Assembly (NCBI GenBank): GCA_028824415.1
Contig: JAPPDX010000105.1
Location: forward strand, 1-55,588
Origin: a bacterium
Lineage (GTDB): Bacteria; Actinomycetota; Acidimicrobiia; Acidimicrobiales; CATQHL01
Length of the DNA: 55,588 nucleotides
Direction: 5' to 3'
Each line of letters starts with the position of its first letter. Position 1 is the first letter of the stretch. The notes beneath the pieces were generated by a model. It saw only the letters and a list, made by a program, of their open reading frames with translations, had not been told where the DNA came from and searched no databases. This document shows positions 49,053 to 55,588 of the stretch, one piece after another. A program made the position numbers and the translations under genes.

Positions 49053-49367
49053 TCAGTCGAGGTGCCAGACCTCGGCGGCCTCGTAGAGGTTGCCGTCGTC
49101 GTCGGTGAGGCTGACGATGACCTCCTCGAACCACTTGGACCAGCGGGCGTTCACTTCCGCGTCGCCGATGCTGGCGAAGGCGGTGTCCTTGTCGGGATGG
49201 CACTCCACGTAGGCGATGATCTGGGTGCCGCGGCGGAACAGCGTGTAGTTCTTGAGTCCCGAGTTCTGGATCAGTTCCACCAACTCGGGCCAGATCTCGT
49301 CGTGGCGGCGCTTGTACTCGTCCTCCATGCCCTCGTAGATCTCGAACGTGAAACAGAACCGCTCCAT
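49053..49367 (-). CDS. L-rhamnose mutarotase-like protein
   Basis: A 104-residue protein of the RhaM/DUF718 dimeric alpha/beta-barrel family, which interconverts alpha and beta anomers of L-rhamnose, and in relatives of other 6-deoxy sugars such as fucose. Cues are ERFCFTFEIYEGMEDEYKRRHDEIWPEL with the active-site His, SGLKNYTLFRRGTQIIAYVE and WSKWFEEVIV. Full length. Excellent ribosome site (GGAGG). Divergent from the ABC binding-protein gene; the 232-base space carries a dyad operator and promoter. Its presence argues that a 6-deoxy-sugar is the substrate of the island. Confidence 0.88.
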   Translation of the reverse strand: MERFCFTFEIYEGMEDEYKRRHDEIWPELVELIQNSGLKNYTLFRRGTQIIAYVECHPDKDTAFASIGDAEVNARWSKWFEEVIVSLTDDDGNLYEAAEVWHLD

Positions 49368-49451
49368 TTGTCCTCCAAGGTTGCTGTCCGGGGGTGCGCG
49401 CCGGCCGGCACCGCTGGGACGCTAACACCGGCCCGTCGCCGGCTGTCGCTC

Positions 49452-49492
49452 CCAAACGATGGTTTGGACTATCGCGCCACCGCTCGTATGCT
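49452..49492 (+). promoter_or_regulatory. Promoter with overlapping dyad operator for the ABC importer
   Basis: TTGGAC (49464-49469), exactly 17 bases, TATGCT (49487-49492): a near-consensus sigma-70 promoter. A perfect 16-bp dyad CCAAAC-GATG-GTTTGG (49452-49467) overlaps the -35 hexamer, as expected for a repressor site. It lies between the divergent mutarotase and binding-protein genes and could control both. The regulator gene is not in the window. Confidence 0.6.
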
Positions 49493-49599
49493 CTGCCCGC
49501 GCCCATTTTGGCGTGACACCATGCCGCGGCCACGGGCACACCCGATGGCCGTGGGGCGCCTCAGATTCGACACAAACCCGGGAGAGGGAGATCAACACA

Positions 49600-50937
49600 A
49601 TGAAAGCAATTCGACGATTGCTGGCGCTGGCCTTCGTGCTAGCGCTCGTGGCTTCGGCCTGTGCCGGCGATGACGGCGACGACGGCGCCGACGCCGCCGC
49701 CCAGCAGGCGGTCGCCGCCGCGGAGGCCGAGGCCGCCGCAGCAACGGCCGAGGCCGAGGCCGCTCGCCAGGAAGCAGCGCAGGCCGCGGCCGACGTAGAG
49801 GCCGCGCAGGCCGAGGCCGCGGCCGCGCAGGCCGAGGCCGATGCCGCGAGGGCCGACGCGGATGCCGCGAGGGCCGAGGCGGAGGCCGCCGCCAGCGGTG
49901 ACGCCGAGGCGCAGGCCGCAGCCGAGGCCGCCAGGGCCGAGGCGGATGCCGCGCAGGCCGAGGCGGAAGCAGCCCGCTCCGATGCGGACTCCGCTGCCAC
50001 CGCGGCCGCCAGGGCCGAGGACGAGGCCGAGGCCGCCAGGGCCGCCGCCGCGGCAGCCGAGCGTCCCGCCTACAAAGTCGGCTACATCTCCCTCGGCGAT
50101 CAGGTCCCGTTCGTGAAGCTGGTCTCCGACGGCATCAAGGAAGAGGCGGAGCGCCAGGGCGTCGAGTTGCTGTTCTGCGACTCCGAGATCGACGCCGGCA
50201 AGGCGCTGGAATGCGCCCAGACCTTCGCCGTCCAGGGCGTCGAGGGCCTGCTGAACTTCCAGGTGTTCCAGGACTCCTCCCCGGAGATCTGCGCCGCCCT
50301 GCCCGAGGGCATCCCCGTGATCGCCATCGACATCATCCAGCCCCCGTGCGAGCTCTCCTTCATGGGCGCCAACAACCGCTACGCCGGCTGGCTCGGCGGC
50401 AGCGCCATGGGTGCGTACTTCAAGGAGAACTTCGACTGCGACTACACCGCGTACGTGTCGCTGGAGTCCACCGCCGCCGGAGCGGCAAACCGCGACCGCA
50501 TGGGCGGCTACCGGGAGGGCTTCCAGGAGCACTGCCCGATCGTCAACGAGCGGGTCATGGACGGTGCCGACCGCACAGATCCGGCGCTCGAGCAGCTGAC
50601 CGACCTGCTGCCGGCGCTGCCCGGTGACCGCATCGCGGTTGTGGCCATCAACGAGGACGGCATCATCGGCGCCATCGCCGCGGCCCGCACACTGGGCCGT
50701 GACGGCGACCTCTACTTCTCCGGCCAGGGCACCGACCCGAGCATCTGGTGCGAGGTCCAGAACAACCCCAACTACATCGCCTCGGTGGCCTACTTCCCCG
50801 AGCGGTACGGCACGATCCTGCTCCCGGCGATCATCAACGCCATCGAGGGCAACAGCATCGCCGGCCAGTTGTTCACGCCTCACCAGCAGATCACCTCGGA
50901 GAACATCGACCAGTACTACGAGGTCACCGGCTGCTGA
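49600..50937 (+). CDS. Sugar ABC transporter substrate-binding lipoprotein with long Ala-rich coiled-coil spacer
   Basis: A 445-residue precursor with a lipoprotein signal (RRLLALAFVLALVASACAG; Cys about 21). Residues about 30-152 are almost only Ala, Glu, Gln, Asp and Arg in heptad-like steps (such as AQAEADAARADADAARAE), a predicted coiled coil. A RbsB-type periplasmic-binding domain follows: YKVGYISLGDQVPFVKLVSD, GVEGLLNFQVFQDSSPE, VVAINEDGIIGAIAAARTLG and the C-terminal lobe. Substrate likely a monosaccharide. First gene of a three-gene importer operon under the promoter at 49464. Confidence 0.9.
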   Translation: MKAIRRLLALAFVLALVASACAGDDGDDGADAAAQQAVAAAEAEAAAATAEAEAARQEAAQAAADVEAAQAEAAAAQAEADAARADADAARAEAEAAASGDAEAQAAAEAARAEADAAQAEAEAARSDADSAATAAARAEDEAEAARAAAAAAERPAYKVGYISLGDQVPFVKLVSDGIKEEAERQGVELLFCDSEIDAGKALECAQTFAVQGVEGLLNFQVFQDSSPEICAALPEGIPVIAIDIIQPPCELSFMGANNRYAGWLGGSAMGAYFKENFDCDYTAYVSLESTAAGAANRDRMGGYREGFQEHCPIVNERVMDGADRTDPALEQLTDLLPALPGDRIAVVAINEDGIIGAIAAARTLGRDGDLYFSGQGTDPSIWCEVQNNPNYIASVAYFPERYGTILLPAIINAIEGNSIAGQLFTPHQQITSENIDQYYEVTGC

Positions 50938-50976
50938 CAGGCGGCCGATCAGTCGCGCCGCGAGCGATCCGACCGG

Positions 50977-52485
50977 ATGGCGACGCCACCGGAACCGATC
51001 CTCGCGGCGCGCGGCATACGCAAGTCGTTCGGAGGCGTCGAGGTCCTGCACGCTGTGGACCTCGACGCCGCCGGCGGCTCCGTGCTGGCGCTGCTGGGAG
51101 AGAACGGCGCCGGAAAGTCGACCCTCGTCAAGATCGCCTCGGGCGTCTACACAGCCGATGAGGGAACGATCCAGGTGGGGGGCAGTAGCTACGAGAGCCT
51201 GACGTCGCGGGAGGCCCGCGAGCTGGGCATCGCCATCATCTCCCAGGAGTTCCAGGACGCCGCCACCCTCTCGGTGGCGGAGAACATCTCCATGGGCAGC
51301 CTGCCCGCCTCGCGAGGGTTCGTCCGCTGGGGCGAGGTGCGGCGCCGGGCCGTGGAGATCTTGGAGGCGCTGGAGGTCGACATCGATCCCGACCGGCTGG
51401 TGGGCGACCTGCGGCTCGGCGAGCGTCAGATCATCGAGATCGCCCGGGCCCTCAGCCGCGAGGCGAAGGTCCTCATCCTGGACGAGCCCACCGCGGCGCT
51501 CAGCTTCCACGAGGCCGAGGTGCTGTTCGACTTCGTGCGTCGCCTGCGGGCCGACGGGGTGGCGCTCGTCTACATCACGCACCGCCTCGACGAGGTGGAG
51601 CGCATCTCGGACCGGGTGCAGGTGCTGCGAGACGGTTCCACGGCGCTCGAGGCGCCGACCAGCGAGGTGGATCGCAGGGCGATGGTGGAGGCCATGATCG
51701 GTCGCCGGGCCAGCGCCCTCGGCCGTCCCACCCCGATCGCCAACGGCGGGGACGAGCCGCCGGTGCTGGAGTGGTCGGAGGCGGGCTCGTCGGACTACTT
51801 CGACGATGTGAACCTGACCGTCGGTCCTAACGAGGTCGTGGCCCTCTATGGCAAGCTCGGATCGGGCGCCAGCGAGGTGGCCGAGACGGCGTTCGGTCTG
51901 CGGGAGATCGACCGCGGCGGGCTGCAGATCGGCACGGGCGAAGCTCGGGCGCCCGAAAGCCCCATCGGTGCCGTGAACACCGGGATCGGCTACCTGCCCG
52001 CCGAGCGCAAGACCGCGGGGGGATTCATGGTTCGCCCGGTGGCCGAGAACGTGGCCGTGGCCTCCTGGCACCGACTCGCCCGCTACGGGTTCTGGATCCG
52101 CAAGGCCACCGAGGCCGAGGCCTACAACCGCTGGCACGAGAAGCTCTCGATCCGCTCCCGCAACGACCCCCAGCAAATCATGGGGACGCTCTCGGGCGGC
52201 AACCAGCAGAAGGTCCTGCTGGCTCGCTGGCTGGAGAACCGGTCCGACGTGCTGGTGCTCGTGGAGCCCACCCGCGGCGTCGACGTGGGTGCCCGGGAGG
52301 ACATCTACGGCGCCCTGCGCGAATTGGCGACCAGCGGCGTCGGAGTGCTGGTGGTGACCTCCGACTACGAGGAGGCCTTCCAGATCGCCGACCGGGTCTA
52401 CGTCATGACCAAGGGCGCCATCGTGGCCGAACTGGAGGGGGACGAGATCACCACCGGTGCCCTCCTCGAATTGGCCGGCGGCTGA
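50977..52485 (+). CDS. Sugar ABC transporter ATP-binding protein (double ATPase, RbsA/XylG type)
   Basis: A 502-residue fusion of two ABC ATPase domains. The N-terminal half has Walker A (GENGAGKST), signature-like RLGERQIIEIARAL and Walker B (VLILDEPTAALS) with His (YITHRLDEVERIS). The C-terminal half has a degenerate Walker A (YGKLGSGASEVAE), a good signature (LSGGNQQK) and LVLVEPTRGVDVG. This asymmetry is normal for the CUT2 class that imports ribose, xylose and related sugars. Starts 39 bases after the binding protein. Confidence 0.94.
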   Translation: MATPPEPILAARGIRKSFGGVEVLHAVDLDAAGGSVLALLGENGAGKSTLVKIASGVYTADEGTIQVGGSSYESLTSREARELGIAIISQEFQDAATLSVAENISMGSLPASRGFVRWGEVRRRAVEILEALEVDIDPDRLVGDLRLGERQIIEIARALSREAKVLILDEPTAALSFHEAEVLFDFVRRLRADGVALVYITHRLDEVERISDRVQVLRDGSTALEAPTSEVDRRAMVEAMIGRRASALGRPTPIANGGDEPPVLEWSEAGSSDYFDDVNLTVGPNEVVALYGKLGSGASEVAETAFGLREIDRGGLQIGTGEARAPESPIGAVNTGIGYLPAERKTAGGFMVRPVAENVAVASWHRLARYGFWIRKATEAEAYNRWHEKLSIRSRNDPQQIMGTLSGGNQQKVLLARWLENRSDVLVLVEPTRGVDVGAREDIYGALRELATSGVGVLVVTSDYEEAFQIADRVYVMTKGAIVAELEGDEITTGALLELAGG

Positions 52486-52544
52486 CGGAAGATGCCGTAG
52501 CGTCCGGGTGCGATCGACCGATATGCCTTACTGCCGGAGGAATC

Positions 52545-53681
52545 GTGGCTGACGACAACAGGAACCCCGAGAGCCACAGCGCTCCGGAAGGCCCCGCCGG
52601 CGGGCAGGACGAACGCACCGTGCCGACGACCGCCGACATCTTCGGCGGCCGCAGGCGGGAGAGTTCCGAACAGGCGGCGGGGCGCGTGGCGCGGATCATG
52701 GCGACCCGTCCCAAGCTCGGCAACATCCAGGAGTCCCTCGCCCTCATCCTGGTGCTGGCGGGCCTGGTCATCTTCTTCGCCATCAAAGCCGAGTTCTTCT
52801 GGAGCCGCGACAACATCGTGAACATCCTCCAGACGATGGCGCCCGTCGGGATCATCGCCATGCCGGCCACGCTGCTGCTCGTTGCGGGCCAGGTGGATCT
52901 CTCGGTGGGGTCGGGGGCCGGCATCGTCGGGATGATGGCTGCCATCGCCCAGACGGCGACCGAATCCACCATCACCACCTACGGCATGGGCCTCGGGGTC
53001 ACCGAGGCGATTCTCATCGCCATCGGAACCATGTTCGTGGTCGGCGGCATGAACAGCTTCTTCGTCACCGGTCTGGGGCTCAACTCGATCATCACGACGC
53101 TGGGAACCCTGGCCGTCTGGCGCGGCCTCACGAAGGTGCTGGGCACGGGTCAGACGGTGCGCATGAACGAGTTCGGCGCCCTCGGGAGCTCGCGACCTGT
53201 GGCGAACATCCCCCTGGCGGTGTTCATTTTCGCCGGGGTCGTGATCATGTTCGTCTGCCTGCTGCGCTACACCGTCTACGGCAGGGCGCTGTACGCCATC
53301 GGCGCCAGCCCCGAGGCGGCCCGCCTGGCGGGCATCAGGGTGCGGCGCTACATCACCTACGGGTTCGTCCTCTCTGGTCTGATGATCGGCCTGGCCGGCC
53401 TCATCCGGCTCTCGCAGGTCGGGTCGCAGTCGATCAACACCGGCCTGGGCTGGGAGCTGCAGGTGCTGACCGCCGTCATCTTGGGCGGGGCCAGCCTCAA
53501 CGGTGGCAGCGGCACGATCCTGGGCACGGTGCTGGCCCTGCTCGTCATCGGCGTGCTGCGCAACGGCCTCATCCAGTTGAACGTGCAGACGTTCTGGATC
53601 GAGGTCGCCCAGGGTGCTCTGCTGCTCGGCGCCGTGACCGTCGACAGGATCCGCATCCGTCTCGCCAGCACCGACACCTGA
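52545..53681 (+). CDS. Sugar ABC transporter permease (RbsC type)
   Basis: A 378-residue membrane permease with about nine to ten helices. CUT2-family landmarks are PVGIIAMPATLLLVAGQVDLSVGS (reads GQVDLSVG), LGLNSIITTLGTLAVWRGLT, YTVYGRALYAIGASPEAARLAGI (coupling loop), LTAVILGGASLNGGSGTILG and VIGVLRNGLIQLNV. A cytoplasmic N-terminal tail of about 60 residues is longer than usual. Single permease, presumably a homodimer. GTG start behind GGAGGAA; a TAGCGT box at 52498 may add an internal promoter. Confidence 0.92.
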   Translation: MADDNRNPESHSAPEGPAGGQDERTVPTTADIFGGRRRESSEQAAGRVARIMATRPKLGNIQESLALILVLAGLVIFFAIKAEFFWSRDNIVNILQTMAPVGIIAMPATLLLVAGQVDLSVGSGAGIVGMMAAIAQTATESTITTYGMGLGVTEAILIAIGTMFVVGGMNSFFVTGLGLNSIITTLGTLAVWRGLTKVLGTGQTVRMNEFGALGSSRPVANIPLAVFIFAGVVIMFVCLLRYTVYGRALYAIGASPEAARLAGIRVRRYITYGFVLSGLMIGLAGLIRLSQVGSQSINTGLGWELQVLTAVILGGASLNGGSGTILGTVLALLVIGVLRNGLIQLNVQTFWIEVAQGALLLGAVTVDRIRIRLASTDT

Positions 53682-53744
53682 CGGGTAGCGTCCCCGGGGC
53701 GATGTGCGCGCTGAAGCCGCCACCACATGGCACGCACCCGTGAG

Positions 53745-53773
53745 CCGTCATTCCGGCGAAGGCCGGAATCCAG
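53745..53773 (+). repeat. Interspersed palindromic repeat, copy 2
   Basis: Same 29-base unit as at 37717-37745, with the hairpin ATTCCGGCGAAGGCCGGAAT at 53750-53769, here in the gap between the permease and amidohydrolase genes. Confidence 0.8.
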
Positions 53774-53847
53774 GCTCCAGCCGTCCTTCGGGCACGACCA
53801 GCGGATCGCCTGACAGACTTCTCGAAGCTCGCACATAGGAGGTTCCG

Positions 53848-54735
53848 ATGAGCACCGATTTGGCCTTCGTCGATTCCCACATCCACTACTGGGACCGCCC
53901 GCATCCCCCGCTGGAATGGGTGTGGCTGGAGGACGACTTCGTCCACCCGCAACTCGGCGACATCCGGCCGCTGAAGGACATGAGGCGGTACACGCCGGAT
54001 GAGTACCTCGCCGACATCGAGGGCTCGGGCGTCACCAAGGCGGTGCACGTGCAGGCCGCCATCGGCACGCCGGACCCGGTGGAGGAGACCCGCTGGCTCT
54101 CGGAGATGGCCGAGGCCACAGGCTGGCCGCACGGCATCACCGGCGATGCCCGCATGCAGAGCCCCGACGTGGAGGAGACCATCGCACGCCACTGTGAGTA
54201 CCCCCTGTTCCGGGGGCTGCGGGACTTCGCTCAGGGTGACTACCTGGTGGACCCGGACTTCCACCGCGGCTACGCCCTGCTGGAGAAGTACAACCTGGTC
54301 TACGACCTGGACTGCACTTGGGAGAACACGGGCAAGGCCGGCGCCCTGGCCAAGAAGTACCCCAACATCGTCATGATTCTCGACCATGCCGGCTTCCCGC
54401 AGGCCATCGACGACGAGTACTTCGCCAACTGGCGGGCGGGCATGGCCACCATCGCCGAGGCCGAGAACTGCGTGATCAAGATCTCCGGGCTGGGGATGGG
54501 CCACCAGATGGCCGGCACCAACTGGACCACCGACTCGATCCGCCGCTGGGTGCTGGGCTGCATCGAGGCCTTCGGCGTGGAGCGCTCGTTCTTCGGCACC
54601 AACTGGCCGGTGGACCGGATGTACTCCAGCTACGCCGAGGTCGTGGCGGCCTACCGCGAAATCATCGCCGACTTCAGCGGTGACGAGCAGGAGGCCCTGC
54701 TCTCCCGCAACGCGGAGCGCGTCTACCGCATTTGA
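53848..54735 (+). CDS. Amidohydrolase-2 family protein, likely sugar lactonase
   Basis: A 295-residue TIM-barrel metal hydrolase. It starts FVDSHIHYWDRPHPPLEWVW with the HxH motif. Later ligand regions are PNIVMILDHAGFPQ (His), CVIKISGLGM and the barrel-end Asp in FFGTNWPVDRM. The family includes L-fucono-1,5-lactonase and related sugar lactonases, which fits the neighbouring mutarotase, dehydratases and importer. Ribosome site AGGAGG. Same direction as the importer genes, 166 bases after the permease with the palindromic repeat between. Confidence 0.86.
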   Translation: MSTDLAFVDSHIHYWDRPHPPLEWVWLEDDFVHPQLGDIRPLKDMRRYTPDEYLADIEGSGVTKAVHVQAAIGTPDPVEETRWLSEMAEATGWPHGITGDARMQSPDVEETIARHCEYPLFRGLRDFAQGDYLVDPDFHRGYALLEKYNLVYDLDCTWENTGKAGALAKKYPNIVMILDHAGFPQAIDDEYFANWRAGMATIAEAENCVIKISGLGMGHQMAGTNWTTDSIRRWVLGCIEAFGVERSFFGTNWPVDRMYSSYAEVVAAYREIIADFSGDEQEALLSRNAERVYRI

Positions 54736-54851
54736 GCGGCCCAGCCGGTGGTCGTGCACCGACCGGGGTCGTCCAACCGCTGACTTCCCGCAGGTCCTCA
54801 CCGGCTGGTTGGTGAGGGCGCTCACCTCCAGCCTTGAGTTGCTGAGACCTG

Positions 54852-54880
54852 TATTCAAGGTGTTGAGATATCCTTGAATA
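54852..54880 (+). promoter_or_regulatory. Perfect dyad upstream of the Fic gene
   Basis: TATTCAAGG (54852-54860) and CCTTGAATA (54872-54880), exact 9-bp inverted repeat with an 11-base spacer, ending just before the ribosome site. An AT-rich island in GC-rich DNA. Likely operator of the Fic gene. Confidence 0.55.
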
Positions 54881-54891
54881 GGGAGGTTGAG

Positions 54892-55588
54892 ATGGCCCGG
54901 TTGGAAACGCGGCACTGGGCGGGCGATGAACGAGGCCCGACACGCCGCGATCGCCGTCCCTGCGACTACGAGGTCTATATTCCCGACCTCCTCGTCGGTC
55001 GGCGGTACGTGCTCGACGGGGATGTTGCGGCCGATATCGCCGACGCCGAAGCGATGCTCATCCGGCTCAACGCGACGGCCGGCGCGCTCGCCGGCACCGA
55101 GGCGCTGGCCCGGCTACTGCTCCGCGCCGAAGCGGTGGCGTCCTCCCGGATCGAAGGGTTGGAGGTGGGCGGCCGCCGGCTCCTCCGCGCCCAGGCCGCC
55201 CGCCAACTCGGCGAGGACCCGCGCGACGTCACCGCCGTCGAGGTGCTCGGGAACATCGAGGCGATGCACTGGGCCATCGAGGCGGTGCCACCCGGGGGGG
55301 TGATCACCGTGGAGACCGTGATGGAGGCGCATCGCCTCCTGCTCGCCGGGACGCGTCTCGCGACCCACGGCGGCCACACCCGTAACGTCCAGAACTGGAT
55401 CGGCGGCAGCAACTACAACCCCGCTTCGGCGGCCTTCGTGCCACCGCCGCACGACCTGGTCGATTCGCTGCTGGCGGATCTCGTCGCGTTCTGCAACGAC
55501 GACTCCCTGCCTGCGGTGGCGCAGGCCGCCATTGCCCACGCACAGTTCGAGACGATCCATCCGTTCGTCGACGGGAACGGGCGCACCG
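54892..55588 (+). CDS. Fic-domain protein (3' end outside window)
   Basis: Start of a Fic/DOC-type AMP- or nucleotidyl-transferase; 232 residues are visible. ATG 54892 follows GGGAGG. An N-terminal helical region contains RAEAVASSRIEGLEV, which matches the inhibitory motif (S/T-x-x-x-E-G/N) of class II/III Fic proteins whose glutamate blocks the active site. The catalytic loop ETIHPFVDGNGRT lies at the window end, with the His and the phosphate-binding DGNGR intact. The flap region NWIGGSNYNPASAAFVPPPH is also typical. The C-terminal part, often a winged-helix domain, is not seen. Probably self-regulated through the dyad before it. Confidence 0.9.
   Translation, partial: MARLETRHWAGDERGPTRRDRRPCDYEVYIPDLLVGRRYVLDGDVAADIADAEAMLIRLNATAGALAGTEALARLLLRAEAVASSRIEGLEVGGRRLLRAQAARQLGEDPRDVTAVEVLGNIEAMHWAIEAVPPGGVITVETVMEAHRLLLAGTRLATHGGHTRNVQNWIGGSNYNPASAAFVPPPHDLVDSLLADLVAFCNDDSLPAVAQAAIAHAQFETIHPFVDGNGRT

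Noticed and set aside
49720-50070. Repetitive GCC/GAG DNA considered as a tandem-repeat or CRISPR-like array
   Set aside because: No fixed repeat unit or spacer; it is in frame and encodes an Ala-rich coiled coil.
49639-52176. 845-codon minus-strand frame across the ABC importer genes
   Set aside because: Antisense shadow of the binding protein and ATPase; repetitive Gly/Leu composition comes from the complementary GCC-GAG repeat.
1-55588. tRNA, rRNA, riboswitch or CRISPR signatures
   Set aside because: Gaps were read on both strands; no cloverleaf with a GTTCAA-type T loop, no rRNA segments and no regularly spaced direct repeats were found.

Overview
The window is chromosomal DNA of a high-GC actinobacterium. 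Two WhiB-family regulators, a TatA, a UPF0182 membrane protein, a SenX3/RegX3-type phosphate two-component system, a DivIVA-domain protein and a DUF2342 protein all point to Actinomycetota. The mix with an MreB, a DUF222-HNH gene and many GTG starts best fits an uncultured Acidimicrobiia-type lineage; that placement is inference. No rRNA, tRNA or CRISPR array was seen.

Layout. (1) 1-3496, minus strand: a three-subunit succinate dehydrogenase (sdhC-sdhA-sdhB, sdhB cut by the window edge). (2) 3631-4818: whiB, tatA and a second, convergent whiB. (3) 4980-15843: a phosphate regulon: a small unknown gene, ppk1, pstS-pstC-pstA-pstB-phoU, surE, and the senX3-regX3 pair. A three-unit PHO box lies directly in front of pstS. 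(4) 15854-27579: a core-genome block with an MFS-like transporter, a catalytically degenerate DUF2342 protein, a Rossmann epimerase-like protein without its tyrosine, moaE, mreB, a HEAT-repeat protein, a Lon-like PDZ protease, a DivIVA-like protein and a 1007-residue UPF0182 protein. (5) 27728-36737: an acyl-CoA ligase followed by an accessory region of decayed or mobile genes: a frameshifted DUF222-HNH gene, a complete 4.75-kb transposon, and a 5'-truncated mcrC remnant. (6) 36854-54735: a carbohydrate/sugar-acid catabolic island: three SDR dehydrogenases, two mandelate racemase/enolase-superfamily dehydratases, a Gfo/Idh/MocA oxidoreductase, a TIM-barrel isomerase, a rhamnose-mutarotase-like protein, an amidohydrolase/lactonase, a ribose-type ABC importer (binding protein, double ATPase, permease), and an E1beta-E1alpha-lipoyl module. 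A YbdK-type carboxylate-amine ligase is embedded in it. (7) 54892-end: the start of a Fic-domain gene behind a perfect dyad.

The most notable object is the element at 31003-35754. It has 24-bp terminal inverted repeats (23/24 identical), a perfect 8-bp target duplication (ACCGATGT), an IS1595/ISXO2-type transposase at its right end, and about 3.6 kb of cargo. The cargo includes a retropepsin-like aspartic protease paired with an 84-residue protein, a YodC-like DUF2158 protein overlapping a 43-codon acidic gene, a secreted beta-rich protein, a small membrane protein and three small unknown genes. It also holds a perfect 15-bp inverted repeat around a 57-nt spacer and a 13-bp terminator-like hairpin. 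I do not recognise this cargo set as a described system.

How the genes work together: polyphosphate synthesis, high-affinity phosphate uptake and their sensor/regulator form one phosphate module. The island from 36854 on reads as import of a sugar, oxidation by SDRs, lactone hydrolysis, dehydration by enolase-superfamily enzymes, and oxidation of the resulting 2-oxo-acid or aldehyde. The exact sugar (fucose, rhamnose or another) cannot be fixed from sequence alone.
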